From Gammaproteobacteria bacterium (GTDB taxonomy: Bacteria; Pseudomonadota; Gammaproteobacteria; Xanthomonadales; SZUA-36): 64,000 nt of DNA. Shown piece by piece: positions 18,110 to 26,787 of this stretch. Under the pieces are notes generated by a model, which was given only the letters and a program-made list of their open reading frames with translations, searched no databases and was not told where the DNA came from. The position numbers and the translations under genes were made by a program. Position 1 is the first letter of the stretch. Every line of letters starts with the position of its first letter. The stretch is taken from NCBI GenBank assembly GCA_021772935.1, contig JAJFLA010000037.1, positions 30,445-94,444 of the forward strand, read 5' to 3'.

Positions 18110-18379
18110 AAGAATCCAGTTAATCCGGTCAATGTTACAAGTGAGGCATTGTACAGGCCCAGGATTGTCATTTGCATTTGCATTCAAACCACATACTCTT
18201 GTGTTACTACATTCATCGAAGAGACAGCAACATAACTTCACCCACGCTCATAGGCGATAACTATTGTGCTTATAAATACAATCAACTTAACTAATGCTTG
18301 ATAAACCTTCATAATCTCCCAAAATTAGCTCAGGTAAATAATTAACCCCTCTTATTTTTTATTCAAAGGAGATTTTCAG

Positions 18380-18907
18380 ATGACACACCAGGTACCCCAA
18401 ATCACATTCAAAACCCGAGTCCGTGACGAAAGTGTCGAGGGCCCCAACCCATTCCGCTGGCAAGATGTCACTTCAGATTCTATTTTCACAGGCAAGAAAG
18501 TGGTTGTCTTCGCCCTGCCCGGCGCGTTCACGCCGACTTGCTCGAGCACACATTTACCCGGTTATGAAAAACACTATCAGGACATGCGTGATGCCGGTAT
18601 CGACGAAATTTACTGCCTCAGCGTCAACGACGCTTTCACCATGTTCCAGTGGGGTATACACCAGGGTGCGGATAAGGTGAAATTGTTACCGGATGGTAAC
18701 GGCGATTTCAGTCGGTTAATGGGCATGTTGGTTCGTAAGGACAACCTTGGTTTCGGCCTGCGCTCCTGGCGCTACTCCATGCTGGTCGAAGACGGTGAGG
18801 TCAAACAACTTTTCAGCGAGGCTGGCAAACAGGATAATTGCCCGACCGACCCGTTCGAGGTCAGTGATGCCGAGACAATGCTGGCTTACATTAAATCCAC
18901 GTCCTAA
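18380..18907 (+). CDS. peroxiredoxin, Prx5/AhpE type
   Basis: 175 residues. Peroxidatic Cys54 in the PGAFTPTCSSTHLPG motif of Prx5. It has further cysteines in EIYCLSV and DNCPTDPF, the last being a possible resolving residue, so 1-Cys or atypical 2-Cys chemistry cannot be decided. Reduces H2O2 or alkyl hydroperoxides, probably with glutathione or glutaredoxin. AAAGGAG lies 8 bp upstream of the ATG. It lies alone and is followed by two tandem GGGGTCAGA palindromes. Confidence 0.93.
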   Translation: MTHQVPQITFKTRVRDESVEGPNPFRWQDVTSDSIFTGKKVVVFALPGAFTPTCSSTHLPGYEKHYQDMRDAGIDEIYCLSVNDAFTMFQWGIHQGADKVKLLPDGNGDFSRLMGMLVRKDNLGFGLRSWRYSMLVEDGEVKQLFSEAGKQDNCPTDPFEVSDAETMLAYIKSTS

Positions 18908-18918
18908 TACCAACATCT

Positions 18919-18989
18919 GGGGTCAGATTCAAATGCGGCAACCATTAATCGATAATTAAGCAGGTGTAAGTGCATTTGAGTCTGACCCC
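18919..18989 (+). repeat. GGGGTCAGA palindromic element, copy 1
   Basis: Left arm GGGGTCAGATTCAAATGC, right arm GCATTTGAGTCTGACCCC, a near-perfect 18-bp inverted repeat with one conserved U-G wobble at position 10, 35-bp centre. Repeats with a 92-bp period as copy 2. The left arm keeps GATTC and the right GAGTC in every copy, giving the element an orientation. Confidence 0.85.
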
Positions 18990-19010
18990 GCTCTCAAACA
19001 CCAAGTATCT

Positions 19011-19081
19011 GGGGTCAGATTCAAATGCGGCAACCACTAATCGATAATTAAGCAGGTGCAAGTGCATTTGAGTCTGACCCC
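19011..19081 (+). repeat. GGGGTCAGA palindromic element, copy 2
   Basis: Same arms, wobble and orientation as copy 1, and a centre identical to it except for two bases, so this pair arose by a tandem duplication of a 92-bp unit that includes CTCTC-type flanks. Confidence 0.85.
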
Positions 19082-19190
19082 GCTCTCGCTTCAGTTCAGC
19101 GTTTTTTCATGACTCGATGACTAGAGCCATTTGACAAAATGCTCTGCAACACAGAACCTAGCCCGACTGCCCTCCAACGGACTATTCACA

Positions 19191-19411
19191 ATGCAAAAAA
19201 ACACCCGTAGCCCTGACTTTGTATTAATCACAACCCTGTTGGTATTAACACTGGCCTCTTTCCATGCCAGAGCTGGTTTGGATGCCAGTTTGATGGAAGG
19301 GCTCAAGGCCCGTGCAATCGGGCCGGCGGCAATCAGCGGGCGTATCGCAGCCATTGATGTCGTCGCTTCTAACCCTAATCACATCGTTGTCGGTGCAGCA
19401 ACAGGCGTTGG
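19191..19411 (+). pseudogene. truncated BNR/sortilin-like repeat protein
   Basis: The frame opens with ATG 19191 and reads a signal-peptide-like MQKNTRSPDF start followed by LKARAIGPAAISGRIAAIDV and NPNHIVVGAATG, the N-terminal signature of large secreted WD40/YVTN/BNR (VPS10 sortilin-like) proteins whose next residues should be GVWKS. The match stops at about 19407 and the frame continues into unrelated sequence that is antisense to the 3' end of the decarboxylase. A gene of over 800 codons is thus cut to about 72 codons. Confidence 0.75.
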
Positions 19412-20859
19412 AGAAGACTTAACACGTAATCGACCCTGTCAAGGTGAGTCCGAAAATGTAAAACGGCCAGACGTAAAACAAATTTCCCATTAATCCGTGT
19501 AGAACTGATGAATACTTTGCCATCAGCTCTGACTGCTTCGACAAGTCGCTCATTAAAGGCATCGGCATCACCTTGTTCAGGAACATAACGGAAAGTCACT
19601 ACCGACAACTCAGGGTAAGGACCCAATTCCCATCCCGGTATTTTTTCCAGTTGTTCATGAAAATACCGAGCCAACCAGATCTTTTCTGCCAGTGCCGCGC
19701 GAAATGGTGCCAAACCAAATAGTTTTAAAGGCAGCCAAAAGCGCAGACCCCTGAATGGCCGGGTCAATTCCAACGACAAATCAGCCGGTGAATACTGCCC
19801 TTCGGTCACCCTGACGTCCTGCATATAATCGGCCTGGTAGGTCTGCGCCTGCGCCAACCACTTTACATCCCTGACCAGCACCGCGCCCGAACCATAAGGA
19901 AGAAACATGCCTTTATGTGGGTCCAGCACAATTGAATGAGCTTTATCCAGACCCTGCAATACCTGCCTGCCCTCGCTACACATCATAAAGAACCCACCAT
20001 AGGCGGCATCCACGTGCAGCCATAGGCCGTGTTTTTCAGCTACTTTCGCTATCTCACTAACCGGATCAACAGCCCCGGTATCGGTGGTGCCGGCTGATGC
20101 TGTAATCAGCCATGGCCGTAAACCTGAAGCTATATCTTCCTGGATCAGTTGTTCCAGAGCGGGCACATCCATTTTGAAGTTGTTATCCATAGGCACTAAC
20201 TGCTTTTTACACTCAGCCAGACCCGCCGTACGCAGTGCTTTATCGATGCAATGGTGAGTATCTGAAGTCATATACACACAACTGTTTTCAACATCCCTGG
20301 CGCGAATACCCTGGGTTTCACGGGCCGTCACAATGGCCGTTAAGTTAGCAATACTGCCTCCCGAAGTCAGGTCACCGCCAGCACTCGCGGGGTATCCAAC
20401 CAACTGCGCCATCCACCGTACTAATTCTTGTTCCATTTTTGCAGCACCGGGAGATGCAAACGAAATACCGGAGTAGCGATTGGTTACATCGGCGAGAAAG
20501 TCACCTAATGCAGAGGGAAACATGCCACCACCGGGTATGTATCCCATCTGGCCACCGGAAGCGGCATTAATGCCTTCACAGATTACGGCGGTATCCAGCA
20601 TCTCCAATAAGTCAGACAAATCCCCTGCTTCTTCGTCAAAGGGTACCTCCAATAAACGGCTACAGCCCCTGTCAGCTTCAAAGGCATTCATTTCTGGCAG
20701 TTTGTACAGAAATGATTCTGCATAATCGACCGCTTGCGCGGTCATTTTTCTACGAAGACTTGTGTTTGGATCAAGCCCGGCGGATGCTTTTTCAAGTTGT
20801 CTTATTTTATCCAGCATTTTGAAATCCGTTTGTACATTATCTGTAATTAAGCTATCCAT
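19375..20859 (-). CDS. PLP-dependent group II amino-acid decarboxylase-like protein
   Basis: 494 residues of the aromatic-L-amino-acid/glutamate/diaminobutyrate decarboxylase family. Lys in LDPHKGMFLPYGSGA binds pyridoxal phosphate; HVDAAYGGFF supplies the pocket Asp; GGSIANLTAI is the conserved phosphate-binding region. The natural end of the protein is lost: the last ten residues, after VDYVLSLLQ, are read from the antisense of the truncated BNR gene, so the stop was acquired at a junction near 19408. Functional parts appear intact. Substrate is not decided by sequence alone. Confidence 0.88.
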   Translation of the reverse strand: MDSLITDNVQTDFKMLDKIRQLEKASAGLDPNTSLRRKMTAQAVDYAESFLYKLPEMNAFEADRGCSRLLEVPFDEEAGDLSDLLEMLDTAVICEGINAASGGQMGYIPGGGMFPSALGDFLADVTNRYSGISFASPGAAKMEQELVRWMAQLVGYPASAGGDLTSGGSIANLTAIVTARETQGIRARDVENSCVYMTSDTHHCIDKALRTAGLAECKKQLVPMDNNFKMDVPALEQLIQEDIASGLRPWLITASAGTTDTGAVDPVSEIAKVAEKHGLWLHVDAAYGGFFMMCSEGRQVLQGLDKAHSIVLDPHKGMFLPYGSGAVLVRDVKWLAQAQTYQADYMQDVRVTEGQYSPADLSLELTRPFRGLRFWLPLKLFGLAPFRAALAEKIWLARYFHEQLEKIPGWELGPYPELSVVTFRYVPEQGDADAFNERLVEAVRADGKVFISSTRINGKFVLRLAVLHFRTHLDRVDYVLSLLQRLLLHRQRCD

Positions 20860-20911
20860 CGATATATCATCGCTACATTATTTCAGAGTTGAGCCTTTAA
20901 AGGGATAAGGA

Positions 20912-21103
20912 ATGAACAAACAGGAGATTGGTGCTCAGTTTCGCGCCGAGATTGAAAACCTGATCGGTCAACTACAAACAGCAATGGCGACTGCGGTTCG
21001 CGGTATGGATAGACGCCCGGCATTTTCAAACTGGCCTACACTGCGGAAGGATGAGGAAGCGTTCGCAACTGTCATGGTTGAACCTGGCCAACGCCTGTTA
21101 TGA
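20912..21103 (+). CDS. small unknown protein coupled to deoxynucleoside kinase
   Basis: 63 residues, soluble and slightly amphipathic. ATG 20912 has GGATAAGG just before it, and its TGA overlaps the kinase ATG (ATGA), so translation of the two is coupled. I recognise no domain; the sequence is not low-complexity and is followed by a normal gene, so it is probably real. Role unknown; could modulate the kinase or be a relic of a longer gene. Confidence 0.6.
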   Translation: MNKQEIGAQFRAEIENLIGQLQTAMATAVRGMDRRPAFSNWPTLRKDEEAFATVMVEPGQRLL

Positions 21104-21771
21104 ACCAAATCCCACCGACCACCTTGCCCGCCGGAAAAACCATCGCGATTGCCGGTAACATTGGTACAGGTAAATCATCACTGGTAGAGTTCCTCAGTCG
21201 AACCTACGGCATTGAACCATTTTACGAGCCAAACGACGAGAACCCGTATTTACCCGATTTTTATCAGGATATGAACCGTTGGGCATTCCATTCCCAGCTC
21301 TATTTCTTAAGCAACAAATTTCGCATGCACCAGCAACTGGAACAGATGTCTGGCGTGGTTGTACTTGATCGTACTATTTATGAGGACGCAGAAATCTTTG
21401 CAACGGCGTTGCATAAAATGCGAAAGTTCACCGGCCGGGACTGGGATACCTATTGGGGTTTCTATCAGGTCATACTTGATGCTATCCGACCGCCTGACCT
21501 GATGATTTACCTGCGTTGCTCAATGCGTACACTACGCAAGCGAATTAAGCTACGTGGCCGGGCCATGGAACAAGACATACCGCTGTCTTATTTGAAAAGA
21601 CTGGAGGGCTTGTACGAACAATGGTTGAGCTCGTACCAATTCGGTGAGGTGCTGGTCCTGGAAACCGACAAACTCGACTATATCAACGACATGGTGGACT
21701 GCCTCGACGTAATGGAACGCGTCGAGGCATTGCTGCCCGCCACACTCAGACGCCCGGGTAAACGTGAATAA
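21100..21771 (+). CDS. deoxynucleoside kinase (dNK/dCK/dGK family)
   Basis: 223 residues. P-loop IAGNIGTGKSS near residues 17-27, DRTIYED as the DRS-like motif, and the LID-like KRIKLRGRAMEQDIPLSYLKRL arginine stretch are the marks of the dCK/dGK/TK2 group. It phosphorylates salvaged deoxynucleosides at the 5' position. The start overlaps the upstream small ORF. It ends 2 bp before the convergent VOC gene without a visible terminator. Confidence 0.93.
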   Translation: MNQIPPTTLPAGKTIAIAGNIGTGKSSLVEFLSRTYGIEPFYEPNDENPYLPDFYQDMNRWAFHSQLYFLSNKFRMHQQLEQMSGVVVLDRTIYEDAEIFATALHKMRKFTGRDWDTYWGFYQVILDAIRPPDLMIYLRCSMRTLRKRIKLRGRAMEQDIPLSYLKRLEGLYEQWLSSYQFGEVLVLETDKLDYINDMVDCLDVMERVEALLPATLRRPGKRE

Positions 21772-21773
21772 AC

Positions 21774-22154
21774 TCAGGCCTCTGCTGTCTCCATAAAAAA
21801 CGCATTCAGTTTATTGCCATCCAGGTCCCTGAAGTAAGCCGCATAAAAACCGTCCATGCGTGTTCCTGGGGGGCCTTCATCAGTACCACCCAAGGCGATG
21901 GCTTTCGCATACAAGGAATCCACTTTTTCGGTCGAATCCACTGTCAGGGCAATCATGGTGCCATTACCCACCGTCGCTGTGTTCCCATCAAATGGTTGGC
22001 TTACCGAGAATGCGGGTTGATCCGGCGCGATGGCCCAAGCGACAAATGTATCTTCTTGCATAAACCGTCCCGCCCCAATTTCGGTGAATAAGGCGTCATA
22101 AAATGCCACTGCCTTTTTGAGATCATTGGTGCCTACGGTGACGTATCCTATCAT
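21774..22154 (-). CDS. VOC/glyoxalase-like protein
   Basis: 126 residues from ATG 22154 (an ATG 3 bp upstream is also possible; AAGGAGAAG fits both). IGYVTVGTNDLKKAVAFYDALF is the usual first strand of vicinal-oxygen-chelate proteins, and AAYFRDLDGNKLNAFFM the last. The pattern with DGNKLN is common to small glyoxalase or fosfomycin-resistance-like families, mostly uncharacterised. Upstream begins the 23-bp tandem array region. Confidence 0.88.
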   Translation of the reverse strand: MIGYVTVGTNDLKKAVAFYDALFTEIGAGRFMQEDTFVAWAIAPDQPAFSVSQPFDGNTATVGNGTMIALTVDSTEKVDSLYAKAIALGGTDEGPPGTRMDGFYAAYFRDLDGNKLNAFFMETAEA

Positions 22155-22294
22155 CATACTTCTCCTTGATTGATGTCCATCTACTTGCTAACTTTTAATT
22201 TATATGTCTTGATGAATAACTTAATATTTATTCACAATGACTACGCACTAAATCCCAACTATTTGTTTTACATCCACTTTATATATACATTTTT

Positions 22295-22685
22295 GGCTAT
22301 AGACACTTTGCCATTCTGGCTATAGACACTTTGCCATTCTGGCTATAGACACTTTGCCATTCTGGCTATAGACACTTTGCCATTCTGGCTATAGACACTT
22401 TACCACTTTGGCTATAGACACTTTGCCACTTTGGCTATAGCCATATTGCCATTCTGGCTATAGACACCTTGCCATTCTGGCTATAGACACTTTGCCACTT
22501 TGGCTATAGCCATATTGCCATTCTGGCTATAGACACCTTGCCATTCTGGCTATAGACACCTTGCCATTTTGGCTATAGACACCCTGCCATTTTGGCTATA
22601 GACACCCTGCCATTATGGCTATAGACACCTTGCCATTATGGCTATAGACACCTTGCCATTATGGCTATAGACACTTTACCATTTT
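22295..22685. repeat. 17-copy tandem array, 23-bp unit
   Basis: Exactly 17 units of 23 bp, 391 bp in all, nearly uninterrupted. Each unit starts GGCTATAGACAC and ends TTGCCATT[C/A/T]T; there is a C or T at the fourth-last quarter (CTTTG, CCTTG, CCCTG). Units 7 and 10 carry GGCTATAGCC, a perfect palindrome. TGGC and GCCA at the unit edges form an inverted pair. Because 23 is not a multiple of 3 and CTATAG gives a stop on both strands, no frame is open through the array. It is therefore not a protein repeat. There is no transposase, rep gene or CRISPR-like spacer beside it. The 22158-22294 flank is AT-rich and shows nothing else. Confidence 0.97.
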
Positions 22686-22808
22686 GTCTCACTCATATTT
22701 TGGCATTGATTAACGGCACAAACATTTTATGCTTTCCAGCAAACCATGATTGATAATATCAAAGATAGTAGACGGGGAATGAAACGTCTGCAGGGCCAAT
22801 AATGACCG

Positions 22809-23062
22809 CTAGGAACCTGTCGGGTTTGACGGATCGTAGCGAGGGCAAGGTGAATTGAGAAGGTGAGACCGCACAGCGGTCGAGAAGCTGGCCTGGGCTA
22901 TGCGCAGCATTAAGAGAAAGTGCCCTGGGGTAAAAGCCGACTTGAGCCAGATTTTTCGGTCTTTTAAGTAAATATGGTACCGCGTGTGACGCAAAAGAGC
23001 GGAGAATCTGGCCGAACTCGGCTATTCCGTAGTAGATCATGTTAAATCCGACAGGCTCCTAG
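22809..23062. mobile_element. 254-bp MITE-like element with 22-bp inverted ends
   Basis: The ends are CTAGGAACCTGTCGGG... at 22809-22830 and its imperfect complement at 23041-23062 (19 of 22 match, both with CTAG outermost). It carries no transposase. The 93-codon frame running through it is not recognisable as a protein. CTAG at both tips suggests a 4-bp or TA target. The right tip lies exactly at the 3' end of the Lrp-type gene, whose stop codon TAG is inside the tip. The parent IS cannot be named from this window. Confidence 0.7.
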
Positions 23063-23559
23063 ACTCTGCTGCGAGAGCCAATCCCACCCATATCTGTAAA
23101 TGACGGCACCTCTGCACTGCGAATATGCTCAAAAATTAATTCGGTTTCTATGTGTGACACCTCCTCACGCGATGTGAATGCCGTCATCGCCAAATCACGT
23201 AAATGGTCGGAATTACGGGCCCAAACGTGAACCAGAAAATCAATGGGGCCAGCGACGTGATAAAGCTGTACCACTTCAGGCAAATGGAGCGCATGGCGGC
23301 GAAATGCAACAACGTCTGGCTTAAAGTGACGTCGCAGCCTAACTGCGATCATGGCTTGTATCCCTACCCCCAAACTCGCCGGGTCGATCTCCGCATGGAA
23401 ACCGGTGATAACACCTGCGCTTTGCAGAACACGAACCCGGACCAGGCAGGTCGAAGCTGCCAGGCCAACCTTGAGCGCAATTTCCTTGTTAGATATCCGA
23501 GCATTATTTTGTAATAAGGCCAAAATTTCGCTGTCAATTCGATCCAGTGTTTTTTTCAT
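23059..23559 (-). CDS. Lrp/AsnC-family transcriptional regulator
   Basis: 166 residues: N-terminal winged helix (LDRIDSEILALLQNNARISNKEIALKVGLAASTCLVRVRVLQSAGVI) and C-terminal RAM effector domain (HAEIDPASLG, VQLYHVAGPIDFLVHVWA). It is divergent from the methionine gamma-lyase-like gene 163 bp away, the classical arrangement for Lrp-type regulators controlling amino-acid catabolism genes. The stop codon TAG is part of the MITE right tip, so the last residues (after EVPSFTDMGG) may have been altered by the insertion. Confidence 0.92.
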   Translation of the reverse strand: MKKTLDRIDSEILALLQNNARISNKEIALKVGLAASTCLVRVRVLQSAGVITGFHAEIDPASLGVGIQAMIAVRLRRHFKPDVVAFRRHALHLPEVVQLYHVAGPIDFLVHVWARNSDHLRDLAMTAFTSREEVSHIETELIFEHIRSAEVPSFTDMGGIGSRSRV

Positions 23560-23721
23560 CTACATTTTCCGAGTTTTCTTCGTATATAAAATATATATAT
23601 GTATATTATTCTATAATACATTGGATTATCAGAATTTAAGACATTATATAGATTAGACAACCGTAACTGGAACACAAGGCAACCAAACCCAGGCCCTAGA
23701 GGCGCCACCGGTGGAAATCAC

Positions 23722-24951
23722 ATGAAAAACTGTAACCCTGTAGAGAGACTTGCCGACACCCGTCATGAATTTGGCGAACATGGCGGCGTTAACATGTCGG
23801 TCGAGGCCAGTACCACTTTCACAGTAATGCACTCGAACACCATGCCGGATATATTTGGTGGTAAAAAAGGCCCCGATCATGGTGGTTGTTACCTTTATGG
23901 TCGCCACTTCAATCCAACGGTTTACAATCTCGGTAAACAACTTGCTGCATTGGAATGCACTGAAGCCGCTTATTGCACTGCAAGCGGTATGTCAGCTATA
24001 TCGGCAACACTCATGCAATTATGCGATGCGGAAGATCATATCGTGTCTTCAAACACCGTTTACGGTGGCACCTATGCGTTGCTGCATGACCTGCTGCCAC
24101 CCAAGACAAAGATTAAAACCACCCTGGTAGATATCACTGACCTGGTTGCAGTAGAAAGTGCAATTACAGCTAACACACGCGTGCTCTTTACCGAAAGTAT
24201 GGCCAACCCTACCCTGCGTATCGCGGACATTCCACGTTTGAGCGAAATCGCAAAACGCCATAATATTACTCTGGTGGTTGACAATACTTTCAGCCCACTT
24301 ATTTTGAGTCCAAAAAAACTTGGTGCTGATATCGTCGTGCATAGCATGACCAAATTCATTAGTGGGGCATCCGACTACATCGCTGGTGCCGTTTGTGCTG
24401 ATGCCGCTTTCATTCAACAACTGATGGACCTACACACCGGCATGCTGATGGTTCTGGGCCCGACCATGGACCCACAAGTCGCGTTTAACATCAGTCTGCG
24501 TATAGCGCACTTGCCATTGCGCATGACCGAGCATGGCCACCGCACTCAGATATTCGCCGAACGACTTCACGATATGGGAATGGCGGTTACCTACCCCGGT
24601 CTGCCCGAGCACCCGGATCACGCCTTGATGAGTCAACTGCACTGCCCGGATTATGGTTACGGCGGCATCCTGACCCTGGACATGGGCACCGCAGCGTGTG
24701 CCAACGAACTGTTAGATCTATTGCAGAATGAATACCACTTTGGATATGTGGCAGTCAGTCTGGGTTATTTCGACACGTTGATGTCTTGTTCCGGCAGCAG
24801 CACTTCCAGCGAAATGACGGACGAAGACAAAACAACCGCCTCTATTTCACCGGGATTGGTGCGTATGTCGATCGGATATACGGGCAGCACAGAACAACGC
24901 TGGAGGCAATTAGTGGAAGCACTGAACCGCCTGGGCTTTAACCCAAAATAA
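23722..24951 (+). CDS. Cys/Met metabolism PLP lyase, methionine gamma-lyase-like
   Basis: 409 residues, fold-type I. Lys211 in HSMTKFISGASD binds PLP; Asp187 (VDNTFSPL), VYGGTYALLHDL around 113, and Arg61 in LYGRHFNPT complete the active site. It may cleave methionine, cystathionine or homocysteine; the neighbouring Lrp-type regulator and nearby MsrPQ are consistent with sulphur amino-acid catabolism. The GGKKGPDHGGCYLYGR insertion is not in classic MetB. Start chosen at the first ATG after GGTGG. Confidence 0.9.
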   Translation: MKNCNPVERLADTRHEFGEHGGVNMSVEASTTFTVMHSNTMPDIFGGKKGPDHGGCYLYGRHFNPTVYNLGKQLAALECTEAAYCTASGMSAISATLMQLCDAEDHIVSSNTVYGGTYALLHDLLPPKTKIKTTLVDITDLVAVESAITANTRVLFTESMANPTLRIADIPRLSEIAKRHNITLVVDNTFSPLILSPKKLGADIVVHSMTKFISGASDYIAGAVCADAAFIQQLMDLHTGMLMVLGPTMDPQVAFNISLRIAHLPLRMTEHGHRTQIFAERLHDMGMAVTYPGLPEHPDHALMSQLHCPDYGYGGILTLDMGTAACANELLDLLQNEYHFGYVAVSLGYFDTLMSCSGSSTSSEMTDEDKTTASISPGLVRMSIGYTGSTEQRWRQLVEALNRLGFNPK

Positions 24952-25038
24952 GCAACTGCTCAAGCTGAGTTGTTTCGCTCAAAGCGCCTGTAGACGTTCA
25001 GGTTTGTGCCCTTACACAAGCTATATCATGAACCTTTA

Positions 25039-25653
25039 TCACGACCGGGAACTATGCGCGTGATAGACACGTGCTGCAAACAAAACCATCAAAACCAGAG
25101 CATATATTGTGGCATCAAGCGTATCCAGCTTCACCTGCCAATAGAAATGCCACACAGCCACAATCGCCACGACATAAACCAGGCGATGAAGTTTCTGCCA
25201 TTTTTTACCGAGACGTCGCATCATACCTTTGGTAGATGTCACGGCCAGCGGAATCAACAGCAGCAGACCCGTCAGACCCAAAGTAATGTACGGACGTTTT
25301 ATTATGTCTTCGATAATGGCGTCAAAATCCAAACCCTGGTCCAAAATCGCATAGGTGAAAAAATGCAATACAACATAAAAAAATGCAAACAAGCCCAGCA
25401 TGCGCCTGAACCCAAGTAACCAGTTCCAGCCAGTCCAACGCCGCATGGGTGTAATGAACAGGGTCAACAGCAGCAGTTTTAATCCCCAGCGCCCGAGTTC
25501 GTGTAACAACTCTTCAACCGGGTTGGCGCCCAAGCCCAAACCCATCACTTCAAATGCCTGCAATAATAGAATCACCCATGGCAACAGGCAGATCAGAAAC
25601 AGCAGCGGTTTGCTTAATTTCCAGAAAGACTTCGATCCAGGCTTAATCAACAC
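25039..25653 (-). CDS. msrQ: MsrQ heme-binding subunit
   Basis: Ferric-reductase-like membrane protein that feeds electrons to MsrP. About six hydrophobic segments in 204 residues, with His residues in the helices (LHFFTYAIL, LHRLVYVVAIVAVWHFYW) suited to heme ligation and the family PYITLGLTGLLLLIPLAVTS. It follows MsrP with 26 bp between, in the operon order msrP-msrQ. Ends before a short gap shared with the convergent PLP lyase. Confidence 0.93.
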   Translation of the reverse strand: MLIKPGSKSFWKLSKPLLFLICLLPWVILLLQAFEVMGLGLGANPVEELLHELGRWGLKLLLLTLFITPMRRWTGWNWLLGFRRMLGLFAFFYVVLHFFTYAILDQGLDFDAIIEDIIKRPYITLGLTGLLLLIPLAVTSTKGMMRRLGKKWQKLHRLVYVVAIVAVWHFYWQVKLDTLDATIYALVLMVLFAARVYHAHSSRS

Positions 25654-25679
25654 AGTACTAGTGCTCCTTCAACTAGCAC

Positions 25680-26645
25680 TCAATAGTTCTTACGTAAATC
25701 CAGACCGGTATACAAACTGGCAACCTGATCAGCATAGCCGTTAAACATCAATGTTGGTTTTTTACCCGCAAATACACCGGCACCGATTGGCCGCTCCCTT
25801 GCCTGACTCCAGCGCGGGTGTGAAACCGAAGGATTCACGTTGGCATAAAAACCATATTCTTCCGGTATAGATCGTTCCCAGCTACTGCGTGGACGTTTTT
25901 TTGTAAAACTGATTTGGGCGATGGCCTTGATACTCTTGAAGCCATACTTCCAAGGTACTATCAGACGCATGGGGGCGCCATTTTGATTGGGTAATTCACG
26001 ACCGTAAAGCCCTACAGCCATCAATGTTAAGGGGTGCATTGCTTCTTCTATTGTCAAGCCTTCTTCATAGGGCCAGCCCAGAGTACGCCGTCGTTGACCA
26101 GGCATACGAACCGGGTCGTGTAAGGTTTTGAATCGTACATATTTGGCATCCGAATTTGGTTCGAACCGTTTGATGATACTGGCCAGTGGAATACCAACCC
26201 ACGGAATCACCATTGACCAGGCTTCTACACAACGGAGCCGGTAAATTCGTTCCTCAAGTACATGGGGTGATACAAGGTCCTCGTAATTGTAATTTCCAGG
26301 CTTGTCACAAGCGCCTTTTACAGCAACGCTCCAAGGTCGGGGGTTAAAATCTTTGGAGTTACGCGCAGGGTCTTCTTTACCGGTACCGAACTCGTAATAG
26401 TTGTTATAACTGGTTACGTCCGACCATGAATTGGGTTCCTGACTGGTACTATAGTGGCTTTTTTTCACAGCTGGCAACACCCTGCCTCTACCGCTGTCCA
26501 CCGCTTCTGTAGCAACAACCGACTGACCAGCAAAAACTCCAGTCGCAGCAATACCGGCCATCATCAATAGTTGTCGGCGTTTCAAATAAACAGACTCATC
26601 CGTAATTTCGGAAGACAGAATATCCTTGGGCCGCTTGATCAACAT
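25680..26645 (-). CDS. msrP: MsrP periplasmic methionine sulfoxide reductase, Mo-cofactor subunit
   Basis: Repairs oxidised methionine in periplasmic proteins using molybdopterin. 321 residues from ATG 26645; an in-frame GTG 12 bp upstream is less good since AAGGA suits the ATG. Tat signal RRQLLMMAGIAATG, then YNNYYEFG, the molybdenum-ligand Cys in YRLRCVEAWSMV, the PMRLIVPWKYGFK block and the C-terminal EYGFYANVNPSVSHPRWSQARE and FNGYADQVASLY. All match E. coli MsrP. Cotranscribed with msrQ. Confidence 0.95.
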   Translation of the reverse strand: MLIKRPKDILSSEITDESVYLKRRQLLMMAGIAATGVFAGQSVVATEAVDSGRGRVLPAVKKSHYSTSQEPNSWSDVTSYNNYYEFGTGKEDPARNSKDFNPRPWSVAVKGACDKPGNYNYEDLVSPHVLEERIYRLRCVEAWSMVIPWVGIPLASIIKRFEPNSDAKYVRFKTLHDPVRMPGQRRRTLGWPYEEGLTIEEAMHPLTLMAVGLYGRELPNQNGAPMRLIVPWKYGFKSIKAIAQISFTKKRPRSSWERSIPEEYGFYANVNPSVSHPRWSQARERPIGAGVFAGKKPTLMFNGYADQVASLYTGLDLRKNY

Positions 26646-26787
26646 CAATTCCTTCACTCCCTTAGAAAGTTATTACGACATTACCAAACCGTTGACCGGA
26701 TGCCAGGTGTTTTTATTTCCAACAATTACACCCGAAGTTCAACCTACACCGGTATTATAACGGTTGAGCATTACACGAAACCTGATC

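Noticed and set aside
22295..22685. CRISPR array
   Set aside because: Units are directly adjacent, without unique spacers, and the period is 23 bp; no cas gene nearby.
22759..23040. 93-codon ORF in the MITE
   Set aside because: Runs across the element and flanking DNA, no recognisable domain, no SD of note.
25006..25419. 137-codon plus-strand ORF opposite msrQ
   Set aside because: Antisense of a clear MsrQ gene, rich in His/Gln from complement of membrane codons.
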